Shown here: positions 8,167-15,990 of the stretch, in pieces
Position numbering within the stretch: position 1 is the stretch's first letter
Layout: every line of letters begins with the position of its first letter
Assembly: GCA_002337055.1 (NCBI GenBank)
Contig: DDFG01000001.1
Span: forward strand, 457,250-521,249
DNA: 64,000 nucleotides
Origin: Betaproteobacteria bacterium UBA1934
GTDB taxonomy: Bacteria; Pseudomonadota; Gammaproteobacteria; Burkholderiales; Rhodocyclaceae
Direction of reading: 5' to 3'
Position numbers and translations under genes: made by a program
The notes under the pieces: generated by a model
The model's input: the letters and a program-made list of their open reading frames with translations, nothing else
Told to the model about the DNA's origin: nothing
Database searches by the model: none

Positions 8167-8888
8167 CAGTGCACCTTCGCGACCGGCGCAGCCAGAACAT
8201 AGCCTTCGCCGCGAATGGTCTTGATCAGCCGGGGTTCGCGGGGGTCGTCGCCCAGACGGTGGCGTAGCCGGCTGACCTGGACGTCGATGCTGCGGTCGAG
8301 TGGGTCGGCTTCCTTGCCGAGACTCAGGTCAAGCAACTGGTCGCGGTTCAGCACCCGGTTGGGATGACTCAGGAACACGCGAAGCAGGCGGTATTCCGCG
8401 CCGCTCAAGGGGGTGACCACTCCGTCGGTCGATACGAGGTGACGGTGGGAGGTATCGAGAGTCCAGTTGCCGAACTGAAGTTGTCTCGCAGAGTCGTCTG
8501 CCCGGGTGGGGGGCAGGCTGCGCGTACGACGCAGGACAACCTTGATGCGGGCTAGCAACTCGCGGGCGCTGAATGGCTTTGTAACGTAATCGTCGGCGCC
8601 CATTTCCAATCCGATGATGCGGTCGGTGTCGTCGCCCCGCGCCGTCAGCATTATGACTGGCACGTCTGATCGCGTGCGCAGGTTTCGGCACAACGTCAGG
8701 CCGTCTTCTCCCGGCAACATCAAGTCGAGAACGACTAGGTCGAACCGGCCATTGTCGAGAGCGCGCCACATCGCGCGACCGTCTGCCGCGCTGGTGACGC
8801 GCAGGCCGTTCTTGACGAGATAGTCGGAGAGGAGACTGCGGATCTCGGCATCGTCGTCGACAATCAGAATGTGATCATGGGGCTCCAT
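8166..8888 (-). CDS. OmpR-family response regulator
   Basis: A 240-residue two-domain regulator. The receiver domain shows DDD (residues 11-13), the phosphorylatable Asp55 in LVVLDLMLPGEDG, the Thr in VIMLTARGDD and the Lys in YVTKPFSARELLARI. The winged-helix C-terminal domain contains LSGAEYRLLRVFLSHPNRVLNRDQLL and DRSIDVQVSRLRHRLGDDPREPRLIKTIRGEGYVL. The layout is that of OmpR rather than PhoB in overall motif wording. It is followed immediately by its kinase and faces the gene for a small secreted protein across 218 bp. Confidence 0.95.
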   Translation of the reverse strand: MEPHDHILIVDDDAEIRSLLSDYLVKNGLRVTSAADGRAMWRALDNGRFDLVVLDLMLPGEDGLTLCRNLRTRSDVPVIMLTARGDDTDRIIGLEMGADDYVTKPFSARELLARIKVVLRRTRSLPPTRADDSARQLQFGNWTLDTSHRHLVSTDGVVTPLSGAEYRLLRVFLSHPNRVLNRDQLLDLSLGKEADPLDRSIDVQVSRLRHRLGDDPREPRLIKTIRGEGYVLAAPVAKVH

Positions 8889-8989
8889 ATGATGATTTGA
8901 CTCCTCTTTTCCCGGCAGCTGGCCGGAAAAATGTATCGCAGTGTGTCAAGGCGACGATGTGTTTCAGTGTGCTACAAAAAAGCGTGTTG

Positions 8990-9023
8990 TTGACATGGCC
9001 GTATTACATCTTGGCCGTGTAAT
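8990..9023 (+). promoter_or_regulatory. Candidate regulated promoter region of the small secreted protein
   Basis: TTGACA at 8990-8995 is followed by a direct repeat TGGCCGT (8996-9002 and 9012-9018, offset 16 bp); the repeats are followed by ATTACA and GTAAT respectively, and ATTACA-N9-TGTAAT is also an inverted repeat. No canonical -10 lies at 17 bp. Tandem direct half-sites are how OmpR-family regulators bind, and the cognate regulator is transcribed divergently. This assignment is inference. Confidence 0.35.
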
Positions 9024-9106
9024 GAAGGCGTTGGAAGGCCCTCCTTTCATCTGGCCGAACGGAAAAGCCGGCGGCCATTTCGATGAATCACCACAGGAGA
9101 TGAATC

Positions 9107-9514
9107 ATGAAATATGGATATGCGTTGATCGCCAGCACGGTGGCGGCGCTGTTTCTCAGCATCGCCTCTCCCGTCCATGCACAACCTGGCCCCGGAATGG
9201 GCCCAGGTTATGGTTCGGGGCAGGGTTATGGACAAGGTCAGGGTCGAGGCGGAATGGGAATGGGGAATTATGGCCGCGGTCGTGGGTTCGCCTTCAACAA
9301 CACCAACACGCGGGGCTGGTCGCTCATGACGGCAGAGGAACGCGTCGCTCACCGCGACAAGATGTGGTCGGCCAAAAGCTACAATGAATGCAAAGCCATT
9401 CAGGACGAAAATCATCAGGCCATGACCGAGCGCGCCAAGGTGCAAGGCAAGACTCTGCCGACGCCTCGCTGGAACGGATGTGACCGGATGAAGGCACGTG
9501 GGTTTTTCAACTAG
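9107..9514 (+). CDS. Small secreted Gly-rich protein with conserved two-Cys C-terminal region
   Basis: A 135-residue protein of unknown function. A Sec signal peptide is clear (KYGYALIASTVAALFLSIASPVHA, cleavage after AHA-type site near residue 25), followed by a low-complexity Gly/Met/Gln stretch (about residues 27-62), then a compact helical region with LMTAEERVAHRDKMW, YNECKAIQDENHQAMTERAK and LPTPRWNGCDRMK. The two Cys could form a periplasmic disulfide. Proteins with this C-terminal wording are, to my knowledge, common in betaproteobacteria but uncharacterised. A GGAG site precedes the ATG. It is divergent from the OmpR/EnvZ-type pair, which suggests regulation by that system. Confidence 0.85.
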   Translation: MKYGYALIASTVAALFLSIASPVHAQPGPGMGPGYGSGQGYGQGQGRGGMGMGNYGRGRGFAFNNTNTRGWSLMTAEERVAHRDKMWSAKSYNECKAIQDENHQAMTERAKVQGKTLPTPRWNGCDRMKARGFFN

Positions 9515-9620
9515 TCATGCCGGGAGGGGGAGGGGCGCCTTTCGCGCTCCCATCTCCCGACGTCCTGAATGGCACTCGCTCGCAGTGTAAGGCCAGGGCC
9601 GTCGACATCCGGTTGGATCG

Positions 9621-10199
9621 CTATTTCTGCTTCATCAGATCGGCGACGGTGCCTGACCAGATCTTGAAGAAGCCCTCGGCCCGGGCGACTTGCAGCCAGC
9701 TTTCCCATTCGCTGCGGGCAAACGCGGGATCGCGGACGGCGAGCCCGGATTGTTCGATGCCGATGGAGAGAGTCCCTCCCTTCTTGCCCGTGTTCTCGGT
9801 GCGCTGTCGTTTGAACTGCTCGCGAAGTTCGGCAATGTCGCGTTGGGATTCGGGGGTCAGGCTATAAACCAGCCAGTGCCGACCGCGGTCCGGCGCGGGC
9901 AGACCAAGCGCGGCGGTCGAAACGGTGGTCGCCCGCATTGGGAAATGGCGATCAACCGCTTTGACCGTGCTGCCTTCGTTGGGTACGAATTTGACGTCGA
10001 GTGTGGGAATGGCGCCTGCGGGGGGCAGCATGCGCACATCCATTTGCACGGCGAGCATCAGGTCGGCCGGGTTGCCTTCCATCAACGCCGATTGCAGGGT
10101 GAGCAGGCGCGGCATCGAGCGCAGGGGTACTCCCGCGCAGGCGGAGAGTCCTAGGATATACACGGCCAGCAAACAGGCGCCAGCAGCGAGCTTTTTCAT
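9621..10199 (-). CDS. Putative lipoprotein of unknown function
   Basis: A 192-residue protein starting MKKLAAGACLLAVYILGLSACAG with a lipobox LSAC (Cys21), so it is predicted to be lipidated and exported. The mature part has no motif I recognise: a helical start (MPRLLTLQSALMEGNPADLMLAVQMDV), a middle beta-rich part and a C-terminal charged region (SQRDIAELREQFKRQR). The start at 10199 is chosen for the signal sequence; no good ribosome-binding site precedes it. It is divergent from the degP-like gene. Confidence 0.75.
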   Translation of the reverse strand: MKKLAAGACLLAVYILGLSACAGVPLRSMPRLLTLQSALMEGNPADLMLAVQMDVRMLPPAGAIPTLDVKFVPNEGSTVKAVDRHFPMRATTVSTAALGLPAPDRGRHWLVYSLTPESQRDIAELREQFKRQRTENTGKKGGTLSIGIEQSGLAVRDPAFARSEWESWLQVARAEGFFKIWSGTVADLMKQK

Positions 10200-10504
10200 G
10201 TCGATATTCAATAGGCCGACGAGGGCGGGTAGGGTTGGATTTGCCCGGCGAACGGGCTCGGATGATTTGGTCGCCAGCTTCCCACAGCGAAAGCCGTGCC
10301 GCCAGTCGGTTGCCGCGGAGTTTGCAAGCGGTTGTTGCTGGGCGTTTCGGCAGAAACAAACTGAAACAAATCGTCGCAAAAGCGCGCTTGGATTTGGCAC
10401 GCCCTGCCCAAAATAATGCCATATCGGCACTGTTCGCCCAAGGCAAGAGCGCCACCGGTGGCGGTAGTCCGAGAGTGACTGTGATGAATTTATGGAGGCA
10501 AGAC
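10200..10504. other. Intergenic region between divergent lipoprotein and protease genes
   Basis: A 305-bp non-coding stretch holding the 5' regions of both genes. I see a perfect 14-bp palindrome CGCCACCGGTGGCG at 10450-10463, 42 bp before the protease start, and a GGAGG site at 10495-10499. The frame of the protease gene stays open across this region but without initiation signals. No convincing promoter hexamers were found. Confidence 0.5.
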
Positions 10505-11962
10505 ATGCATGTCGCAAAAGTGAATCCGAAAATGGTCGCGGTGGTCGGTGTGTTGGCACTGGGTGGGGCGCTTTCGCTCGGTTACGCCAAGACGATGCCG
10601 GGTACCGAGCAAGTTGTTCAGGCGCAGGCAGCTCCCGTTGCGGGACCGGTTGCTGGCGTGCAGATGCCGAATATGGCTGGCATTGTCGAGCAGAATGGGC
10701 CGGCGGTGGTGAATATCAGCGTCGTCGCAGGTACGCGGCAGACCGCCGAGCGCCAGCGCATGCCGCAAATCGACCCTGATGACCCGTTCTACGAGTTTTT
10801 CCGCCATTTTGGCGCGCCGCAGTTTCGTGGTCAGGTGCCGGTGCGCGGGCAGGGGTCCGGCTTTATCGTCTCGGCGGACGGCACAATCCTGACCAACGCG
10901 CATGTGGTGGATGGCGCCGATGAGGTGACGGTCAAACTGACCGACAAGCGGGAATTCAAGGCCAAGGTACGCGGTCTCGACAAAGCCAGCGATGTGGCCG
11001 TGTTGAAGATCGAGGCCCACAACCTGCCAACGGCGAAAATTGGCAATTCAACTGCCACTCGCGTTGGCGAGTGGGTGCTGGCCATTGGTTCGCCGTTCGG
11101 GTTCGAGAACAGCGCAACGGCGGGCATTATTTCAGCCAAGTCGCGCACGTTGCCGGATGGCAGCTACGTTCCTTTCCTGCAAACCGATGTGGCGGTCAAT
11201 CCCGGCAATTCCGGTGGGCCGCTGTTCAACATGGCGGGTGAGGTGGTCGGCATCAACTCGCAGATCTACTCACGTAGCGGCGGCTATCAGGGACTCTCGT
11301 TCGCCATTCCCATCGAGTTGGCGATGAATATCGAGAAACAGATCGTGACTCACGGCAAGGTGCAGCGCGGCAAGCTCGGCATCGCGATACAGGACGTCAA
11401 TCAATCGCTGGCCGAGTCGTTCGGGCTTGAGAAGCCCGCGGGCGCCCTGGTTTCCTCGATCGAGAAGGGCGGCCCCGCAGACCGCGCCGGCTTGCAGCCC
11501 GGTGATGTGATTCTCGCTTTGAACGGGAAGGCCGTAACTGCCTCGGGAGACCTTCCCGCATTGGTGGCGACGATGCAGTCCGGTGAAACTGCCCGCTTGC
11601 AAGTATGGCGCAAAGGCAAGCAACTGGAAATTGCGGTCAGGATCGGCGCTTTTGAAGAACCAGCGCGGGCCCAGATTTTGGAAGAGAGCCCGGGCAAAGC
11701 CCGGCTGGGCGTGGCAGTGCGCCCGCTGACGCCCGAAGAGCGACGTCAAATTGGCGGTGCGGGCGGCGTGATGGTTCAGGATGCCAGCGGCCCCGCCCGG
11801 CGCGCCGGCATTCAGGCGGGCGACGTCATTCTGTCGGTCAATGGCGAAGCCGTCAGCAGCGCCGAACAGTTGCGCGCGCAGTTGGCCAAGGCCGGCAAGC
11901 GAGTTGCCCTACTGGTGGAACGCGGCGATGCACGCCTGTTTGTACCGGTGGAACTCGGTTGA
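10505..11962 (+). CDS. Do/DegP-family periplasmic serine protease (MucD-like)
   Basis: A 485-residue HtrA-type protease. The chosen ATG has GGAGG 6 nt upstream. The N-terminus carries a membrane/signal segment (MVAVVGVLALGGALSLGYA). The trypsin-like domain shows the full triad: His133 in ILTNAHVVDG, Asp163 in DKASDVAVLKIE and Ser236 in VNPGNSGGPLFN. Two PDZ domains follow, each with a GDVIL element (LQPGDVILALNGKAV and IQAGDVILSVNGEAV). It degrades or refolds damaged envelope proteins. Family length is as expected for DegP/MucD. The gene appears monocistronic. Confidence 0.94.
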   Translation: MHVAKVNPKMVAVVGVLALGGALSLGYAKTMPGTEQVVQAQAAPVAGPVAGVQMPNMAGIVEQNGPAVVNISVVAGTRQTAERQRMPQIDPDDPFYEFFRHFGAPQFRGQVPVRGQGSGFIVSADGTILTNAHVVDGADEVTVKLTDKREFKAKVRGLDKASDVAVLKIEAHNLPTAKIGNSTATRVGEWVLAIGSPFGFENSATAGIISAKSRTLPDGSYVPFLQTDVAVNPGNSGGPLFNMAGEVVGINSQIYSRSGGYQGLSFAIPIELAMNIEKQIVTHGKVQRGKLGIAIQDVNQSLAESFGLEKPAGALVSSIEKGGPADRAGLQPGDVILALNGKAVTASGDLPALVATMQSGETARLQVWRKGKQLEIAVRIGAFEEPARAQILEESPGKARLGVAVRPLTPEERRQIGGAGGVMVQDASGPARRAGIQAGDVILSVNGEAVSSAEQLRAQLAKAGKRVALLVERGDARLFVPVELG

Positions 11963-12008
11963 TGTCGCGAGTCCGGGGGTGGCCGGCGTGCCGGTCGCCC
12001 CGCGGGCG

Positions 12009-12842
12009 TTACTGTTCAACCAGTTCGACGCGACGATTTTTCGCCCGTCCTTCATCGGTGCGATTGGTGGCGACCGGTGCAATCGGCCCCGCGCCGCGCC
12101 CCTGCATGCGACTGGTGGCGATTCCATACCCTTTGAACAGCGCCTGAACCACCGCTTGCGCACGCGCTTCGGAGAGTTTCATGTTGGCGTCGAGTTGCCC
12201 GGTCGAATCGGTGTGGCCGACCACCATCAGCTTTAGCGAGGGGTCGCCGGTGAGCAACTTGGCAACCTCGTCCAGTGCTGCTTTCGATTCGGGTTTGACT
12301 TCCGATTTGCCGGTATCGAAGTAAATGCCATATACCGCGGCATGGCCGGTGTTCTTGATGTCGTTGCTGAATATGGTGGCGCTGGCGACAATATCCTGCG
12401 CCATGCCTGCCTTTTCGACCACGGTTAGCCAGATTTTGCCGTTGCCCTTGTTACTCTCGAACCAGACCGTTTTGCCGTCTTTGTTGACGGTACCGTTGAC
12501 CAGGTAATCGTTGATGTAAAGAATCTGCCCGCCGATGCTCTTGAAGGCGGTTTCGTAATTCTTGACGACGGTTAGCTTGCCCGGTTCCTGCGTGCCCTCG
12601 GCAACCCGGTAGGTCAGTTTGGTCACCCGGCCTTCGACGTGCAGTTTTTCACGCTTGCCGGTATCAAGATTGGCGGCGTCGAATTCCTTGATATCGCATT
12701 TCTCGATGAAGTAGCCGGCCATGCGCGTCGGGAAAAGCGGATGGTCCGCACACCCTTTTTTGTCGGCGCTCGCTGCACTTGCGAGAGCAGACGTCAACAA
12801 AACGCCGCAAAATACGGCAACCTGTAAACGAATGCGCTCCAT
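12009..12842 (-). CDS. OmpA-family outer-membrane/periplasmic protein
   Basis: A 277-residue exported protein with signal peptide (RLQVAVFCGVLLTSALASAAS). Residues about 30-155 form an unfamiliar N-terminal domain (GYFIEKCDIKEFDAANL and YRVAEGTQEPGKLTVVKNYE). The C-terminal 120 residues are an OmpA-type peptidoglycan-binding domain: GIYFDTGKSEVKPESKAALDEV, MVVGHTDSTGQLDANMKLSEARAQAV and a terminal RAKNRRVELVEQ, with the Asp and Arg that contact diaminopimelate. It ends 46 bp after the convergent protease gene. Its precise role is unknown; wall anchoring of an envelope lipid- or protein-binding domain is likely. Confidence 0.88.
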   Translation of the reverse strand: MERIRLQVAVFCGVLLTSALASAASADKKGCADHPLFPTRMAGYFIEKCDIKEFDAANLDTGKREKLHVEGRVTKLTYRVAEGTQEPGKLTVVKNYETAFKSIGGQILYINDYLVNGTVNKDGKTVWFESNKGNGKIWLTVVEKAGMAQDIVASATIFSNDIKNTGHAAVYGIYFDTGKSEVKPESKAALDEVAKLLTGDPSLKLMVVGHTDSTGQLDANMKLSEARAQAVVQALFKGYGIATSRMQGRGAGPIAPVATNRTDEGRAKNRRVELVEQ

Positions 12843-13031
12843 GAATCGATCCTCCCGATAGATTTGAATCCGGCTGCTTGTGCCGGGCCGATGACAGATG
12901 TCTGTTCAGAGTAGATCGCGCCGTGCAATAGCGCCATGTCATCGCCAATTCATGTGGCGGGCGCTTAGGTTTCGCCTATCATTTTTATTGGCCCAGAGTG
13001 GGTCGGATTAAAAAGAGTTTCGGGAGGTTTC

Positions 13032-13871
13032 ATGCGGCATTTGTCATGTTGTATCGCGCTCGCCTGTATTCCGATGCACGCCGCCAATGCAGATGGCGAC
13101 GGCCCCACGCGAGTGCCCAGTCAGGTCGAGGCCAGCTATATCCGGCATACGCTTGCAGCGATCCAGGCGGCGCTTCCTGCCGCGCCCAGCGGATGGACCG
13201 CAACCAGGCAACCTGATGCAGAGGTGCCGACGCAGGTTCCTGACAAAGTCGCTGCCCTGCGTGTTCAGTACTCGGGTGAATGGGTGGATACTGCTCGCCG
13301 CGAGGCTGCCGGTCGGCAAGCGGAACAGGAGAACAGGCGCGCGATGCAGGCGCAAATGGGGCCTGGCATGAAAAAACGCATGGAGGAGCAGCAAACCTTG
13401 TTTGCCAGACTCGGCGACGCGGCGCAACGGGGCGATCAGGCGGAAATGAAACGCATACAGGCCCGGTTGCAGGAATTGAGCCGGCCAGCCTCGAATGCCA
13501 GCCCGGAACGCGCCACTGAACAAGGAGGTTGTCTCAAGGTCCAAGTGACGGCCAACGCCAGCGTTTTCAGCGTCAAGAATGCGCGGGCGGTTACCATCCC
13601 CGGTGCGCCGGCAGGGCTCCAGTTCTATCGCGCCGACGACGGAGGCACGGTTCGCGACTGTCCGGAAGGGATCACCTATGCCGTATTCGGGGCGTGGAAG
13701 CCGGCCGACAAGGGCGGCGAGTATCTCTATTTCCGCGAATCAATGAACCGCGCCTTGCCGCCGACCGTCGTGCAGAACATTTATCTCTCGGTACGGGCTT
13801 CAGAGGAGAGAGCGCGGGACGTGCTGGCCCGCACGCGATGGAGCGATTTGCAGGGCTTGATTGGGCGTTGA
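13032..13871 (+). CDS. Secreted protein of unknown function
   Basis: A 279-residue protein beginning MRHLSCCIALACIPMHAANA, a plausible signal peptide, with GGGAGG 5 nt before the ATG. The middle (about residues 85-150) is strongly charged and probably a long helix (REAAGRQAEQENRRAMQAQM, KKRMEEQQTLFARLGDAAQR, EMKRIQARLQEL). The C-terminal half contains a Cys pair (GGCLKV and VRDCPEG) and reads like a compact beta domain. I do not recognise the family. It is divergent from the OmpA-domain gene and precedes a broken VOC gene; no operon is evident. Confidence 0.75.
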   Translation: MRHLSCCIALACIPMHAANADGDGPTRVPSQVEASYIRHTLAAIQAALPAAPSGWTATRQPDAEVPTQVPDKVAALRVQYSGEWVDTARREAAGRQAEQENRRAMQAQMGPGMKKRMEEQQTLFARLGDAAQRGDQAEMKRIQARLQELSRPASNASPERATEQGGCLKVQVTANASVFSVKNARAVTIPGAPAGLQFYRADDGGTVRDCPEGITYAVFGAWKPADKGGEYLYFRESMNRALPPTVVQNIYLSVRASEERARDVLARTRWSDLQGLIGR

Positions 13872-13901
13872 GTTTTGCCTGAGCAAATAGAGAGCGGCGA
13901 T

Positions 13902-14322
13902 ATGGAACCTGTGGTCAGCCACATTGAGATCACTGTCGGCGATATGGAGAAGGTCATTCCGTTTTACGACCGATTTTTCCCGCTTCTGGGCTAAAGCCTC
14001 GAGGTGCGCTCTGCGGCGACCATTGCGGCGCACGACAAGCATGTGGTGCCCCGAGCACCCGAAACTGGGTATTACCATTACCTTGCCGCCCCGCGAACTT
14101 GCAGCCGAGCGGGTGCAGTGCCGAAGACCCGGTGCCTTGCATCACCTGGCATTCTGGGTGGAATCCCGGCAGGAGGTCGATCGCCTGTATGCCAAACGGT
14201 TGGCGATTGGCGTCGACGTGGTGATTCCACCCCGCGCGTTTCCCGAAAATTCGCAGCCTGGCTGCTATGCGCTCTATCTGCGCGATCCGGACGGACTGCG
14301 TTACGAGATTGTCACCTATTGA
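13902..14322 (+). pseudogene. VOC (glyoxalase/dioxygenase) family protein, disrupted
   Basis: The remnant of a VOC-superfamily metalloprotein of about 140 residues. The first frame gives MEPVVSHIEITVGDMEKVIP and FYDRFFPLLG, then TAA at 13992-13994 exactly where these proteins normally continue GYSLE, so a Tyr codon probably became a stop. The frame then reads SLEVRSAATIAAHDKHVV and shifts by one at a CCCC run (14049-14052), after which the next frame continues HPKLGIT, PGALHHLAFWVES, DRLYAKRLA and YALYLRDPDGLRYEIVTY to the end. Two separate lesions argue for a real pseudogene rather than one sequencing error. Its 3' end overlaps the convergent flavoprotein gene by 7 nt. Confidence 0.8.
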
Positions 14323-14939
14323 GTCTTCGCTTCGCTGGGCGAGCCGCCAGACGAGAGCGCTTGGCCTTCGCTTGCCATTTTGTCGAGCAGGCTGGCTAGG
14401 CGTTTGCGCGGGTCAAGCAGCACGTCGCGGATGTGATCCAGATAGTGCGTCACCGAATCATCGATCCCGCGTGTATCGATTTGCACCGATCCGTGCAACA
14501 CAAAGGGTGGGAGATACGTCATGCCGATCAGTTGGGCGGTTTGCTGAAAGGGCTTCAATAACTCGCTCATGGCGTAATTGTTGTAACCGCCCGCCTGATA
14601 GGATTCTGCCGGGCCACCGGTCGAGATCGCCGATATCCACTCCTTGCCTTGCAGCGCGGTGCCACCGGGTCCATAGGCCCAGCCGTAGGTCAGCACGTCG
14701 TCCAGCCACTTTTTCATCAGTGCGGGCGCGGAATACCACCAGAAGGGATGCTGAAAGACGATGCGGTCATGCGCTTGCAGCAATGCCTGCTCGCGCACCA
14801 CGTCGATATTCCAGGCCGGATATTCGTCGTACAGGCGATTGACGTAGATGCCTGGGCAGTCTGCCAGTGCCTGCATCCAGCGCTGATTGATCTTCGAGGT
14901 GTCGAGCGAGGTATGGAACAGGTTCACGAGAATTTTCAT
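14316..14939 (-). CDS. NAD(P)H:quinone oxidoreductase-like flavodoxin-fold protein (KefF/MdaB-type)
   Basis: A 207-residue flavodoxin-fold protein. Family signatures are MKILVNLFHTSLDTSKINQRW at the phosphate-binding end, IVFQHPFWWYSAPALMKKWLDDVLTYGWAYGPGGTALQGKEW in the middle (the hallmark of the KefF/DT-diaphorase-like group) and STGGPAESYQAGGYNNYAMSELLKPFQQTA. It binds FMN or FAD and reduces quinones or electrophiles; KefF members also regulate the KefC potassium channel, but no kefC is nearby. It lies 14 nt downstream of the SDR gene on the same strand, so the two form an operon divergent from lysR, suggesting LysR control. Confidence 0.88.
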   Translation of the reverse strand: MKILVNLFHTSLDTSKINQRWMQALADCPGIYVNRLYDEYPAWNIDVVREQALLQAHDRIVFQHPFWWYSAPALMKKWLDDVLTYGWAYGPGGTALQGKEWISAISTGGPAESYQAGGYNNYAMSELLKPFQQTAQLIGMTYLPPFVLHGSVQIDTRGIDDSVTHYLDHIRDVLLDPRKRLASLLDKMASEGQALSSGGSPSEAKTQ

Positions 14940-14953
14940 GACCGATGTTTTTA

Positions 14954-15835
14954 TTAAAGGGGGGAATTGCGATCCAGCAGGTGCGCGACGCCCATGTTGC
15001 CGTACAGGCTGCGCTGCACCGATTCCAGCATCCGGTTGTACGGATCAACCGCCAAGCCCATGCCGATGAAATCCACAGTGGTCCGGAACGGGCGTTGGCC
15101 AGGCGGCATGTCGATCAGCATCGCCATCGCCTCAGCGACGCGCTGCGGATCCTGCTGCGGTGTCGCGCCCACTAATGCCTGGAACCCGGCCAGCGCGGCG
15201 GCAGGTTGCAGGCCCAACGCGGCATAACTTGCTGCCCGATCATCGTCGCCGGGATGCAGGGAATGGCTGGAGAATGCCGTGTTGTATCCGCCCGGCTCGA
15301 CGATGACACAATCGATACCGGCAGGGGCGAGTTCGGCGCGATAGGTTTCGGCCAACGCTTCCAGTGCCCATTTGCTGGCGGAATAGGGGCCGTAGAAAGG
15401 GATGGCGATTCGTCCGAGCAGGCTCGAAACATGCATTAGCAGCCCCGCCCCGCGTGCCCGGAACTGGGGCAGTACGGCGCGATTGACGCGCGCGACGCCA
15501 AAGACGTTGAGGTCGAAGACGCGCTGCCAGTCCTCGGCAGTGAAACACTCCTGAATCCCGTGGGCGCCCGCGCCTGCGTTATTGATGACCACATCGAGCC
15601 GTCCCTCCATGGCGTCGAGCGCGGCGGCGACGCCTGTTTCGACGCTCGCATCTATGGTGACGTCCATTTCCACCACAAAGGCACCAGCGTTCTGGAGCGA
15701 TTGGGCGTGGATGGCGTTGCGACCGTTCGGATCTCGCATCGTCGCCACGACGCGATGACCACGCGCAAGGAGGGTAGATGCCGTTAGGCGGCCAAAACCG
15801 CCTGACGCGCCGGTAAGCAGAATGACTTTGGACAT
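14954..15835 (-). CDS. SDR-family NAD(P)-dependent oxidoreductase
   Basis: A 293-residue classical SDR. The cofactor loop is TGASGGFGRLTAS, the structural NNAG motif is VINNAGAGAH, the catalytic Ser is in MHVSSLLGRIA, and the active site is YSASKWALEALAETYRAEL with Tyr and Lys. Downstream PGGYNTAF is typical. The substrate is unknown. It is the first gene of a pair with the flavoprotein and is transcribed away from the adjacent lysR; redox detoxification of an electrophile or quinone is a reasonable guess only. Confidence 0.92.
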   Translation of the reverse strand: MSKVILLTGASGGFGRLTASTLLARGHRVVATMRDPNGRNAIHAQSLQNAGAFVVEMDVTIDASVETGVAAALDAMEGRLDVVINNAGAGAHGIQECFTAEDWQRVFDLNVFGVARVNRAVLPQFRARGAGLLMHVSSLLGRIAIPFYGPYSASKWALEALAETYRAELAPAGIDCVIVEPGGYNTAFSSHSLHPGDDDRAASYAALGLQPAAALAGFQALVGATPQQDPQRVAEAMAMLIDMPPGQRPFRTTVDFIGMGLAVDPYNRMLESVQRSLYGNMGVAHLLDRNSPL

Positions 15836-15905
15836 GAAGACTCCTGTAGGGAATAGGTTGAATTTGTTTGCAACTGCACCTCGGACACCACTTTACTTTT
15901 CTCTA

Positions 15906-15918
15906 TTTATTGAATAAA
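15906..15918. promoter_or_regulatory. AT-rich inverted repeat in lysR/SDR divergent region
   Basis: TTTATT-G-AATAAA lies in the 155-bp AT-rich region between the divergent SDR and lysR genes, 72 bp before the lysR start. LysR regulators commonly bind AT-rich dyads in such divergent regions; this element is a candidate site by position only. Confidence 0.35.
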
Positions 15919-15990
15919 CAAGGTGGAATTGAAATAATTATTCGTAAATTGCGATAAATTGACGATCCAGTTGCGCACAAGGAATTCACG

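Noticed and set aside
10235..10504. N-terminal extension of the DegP-like protease
   Set aside because: No ribosome-binding site, no signal peptide at the extended start; GGAGG and the signal segment support 10505.
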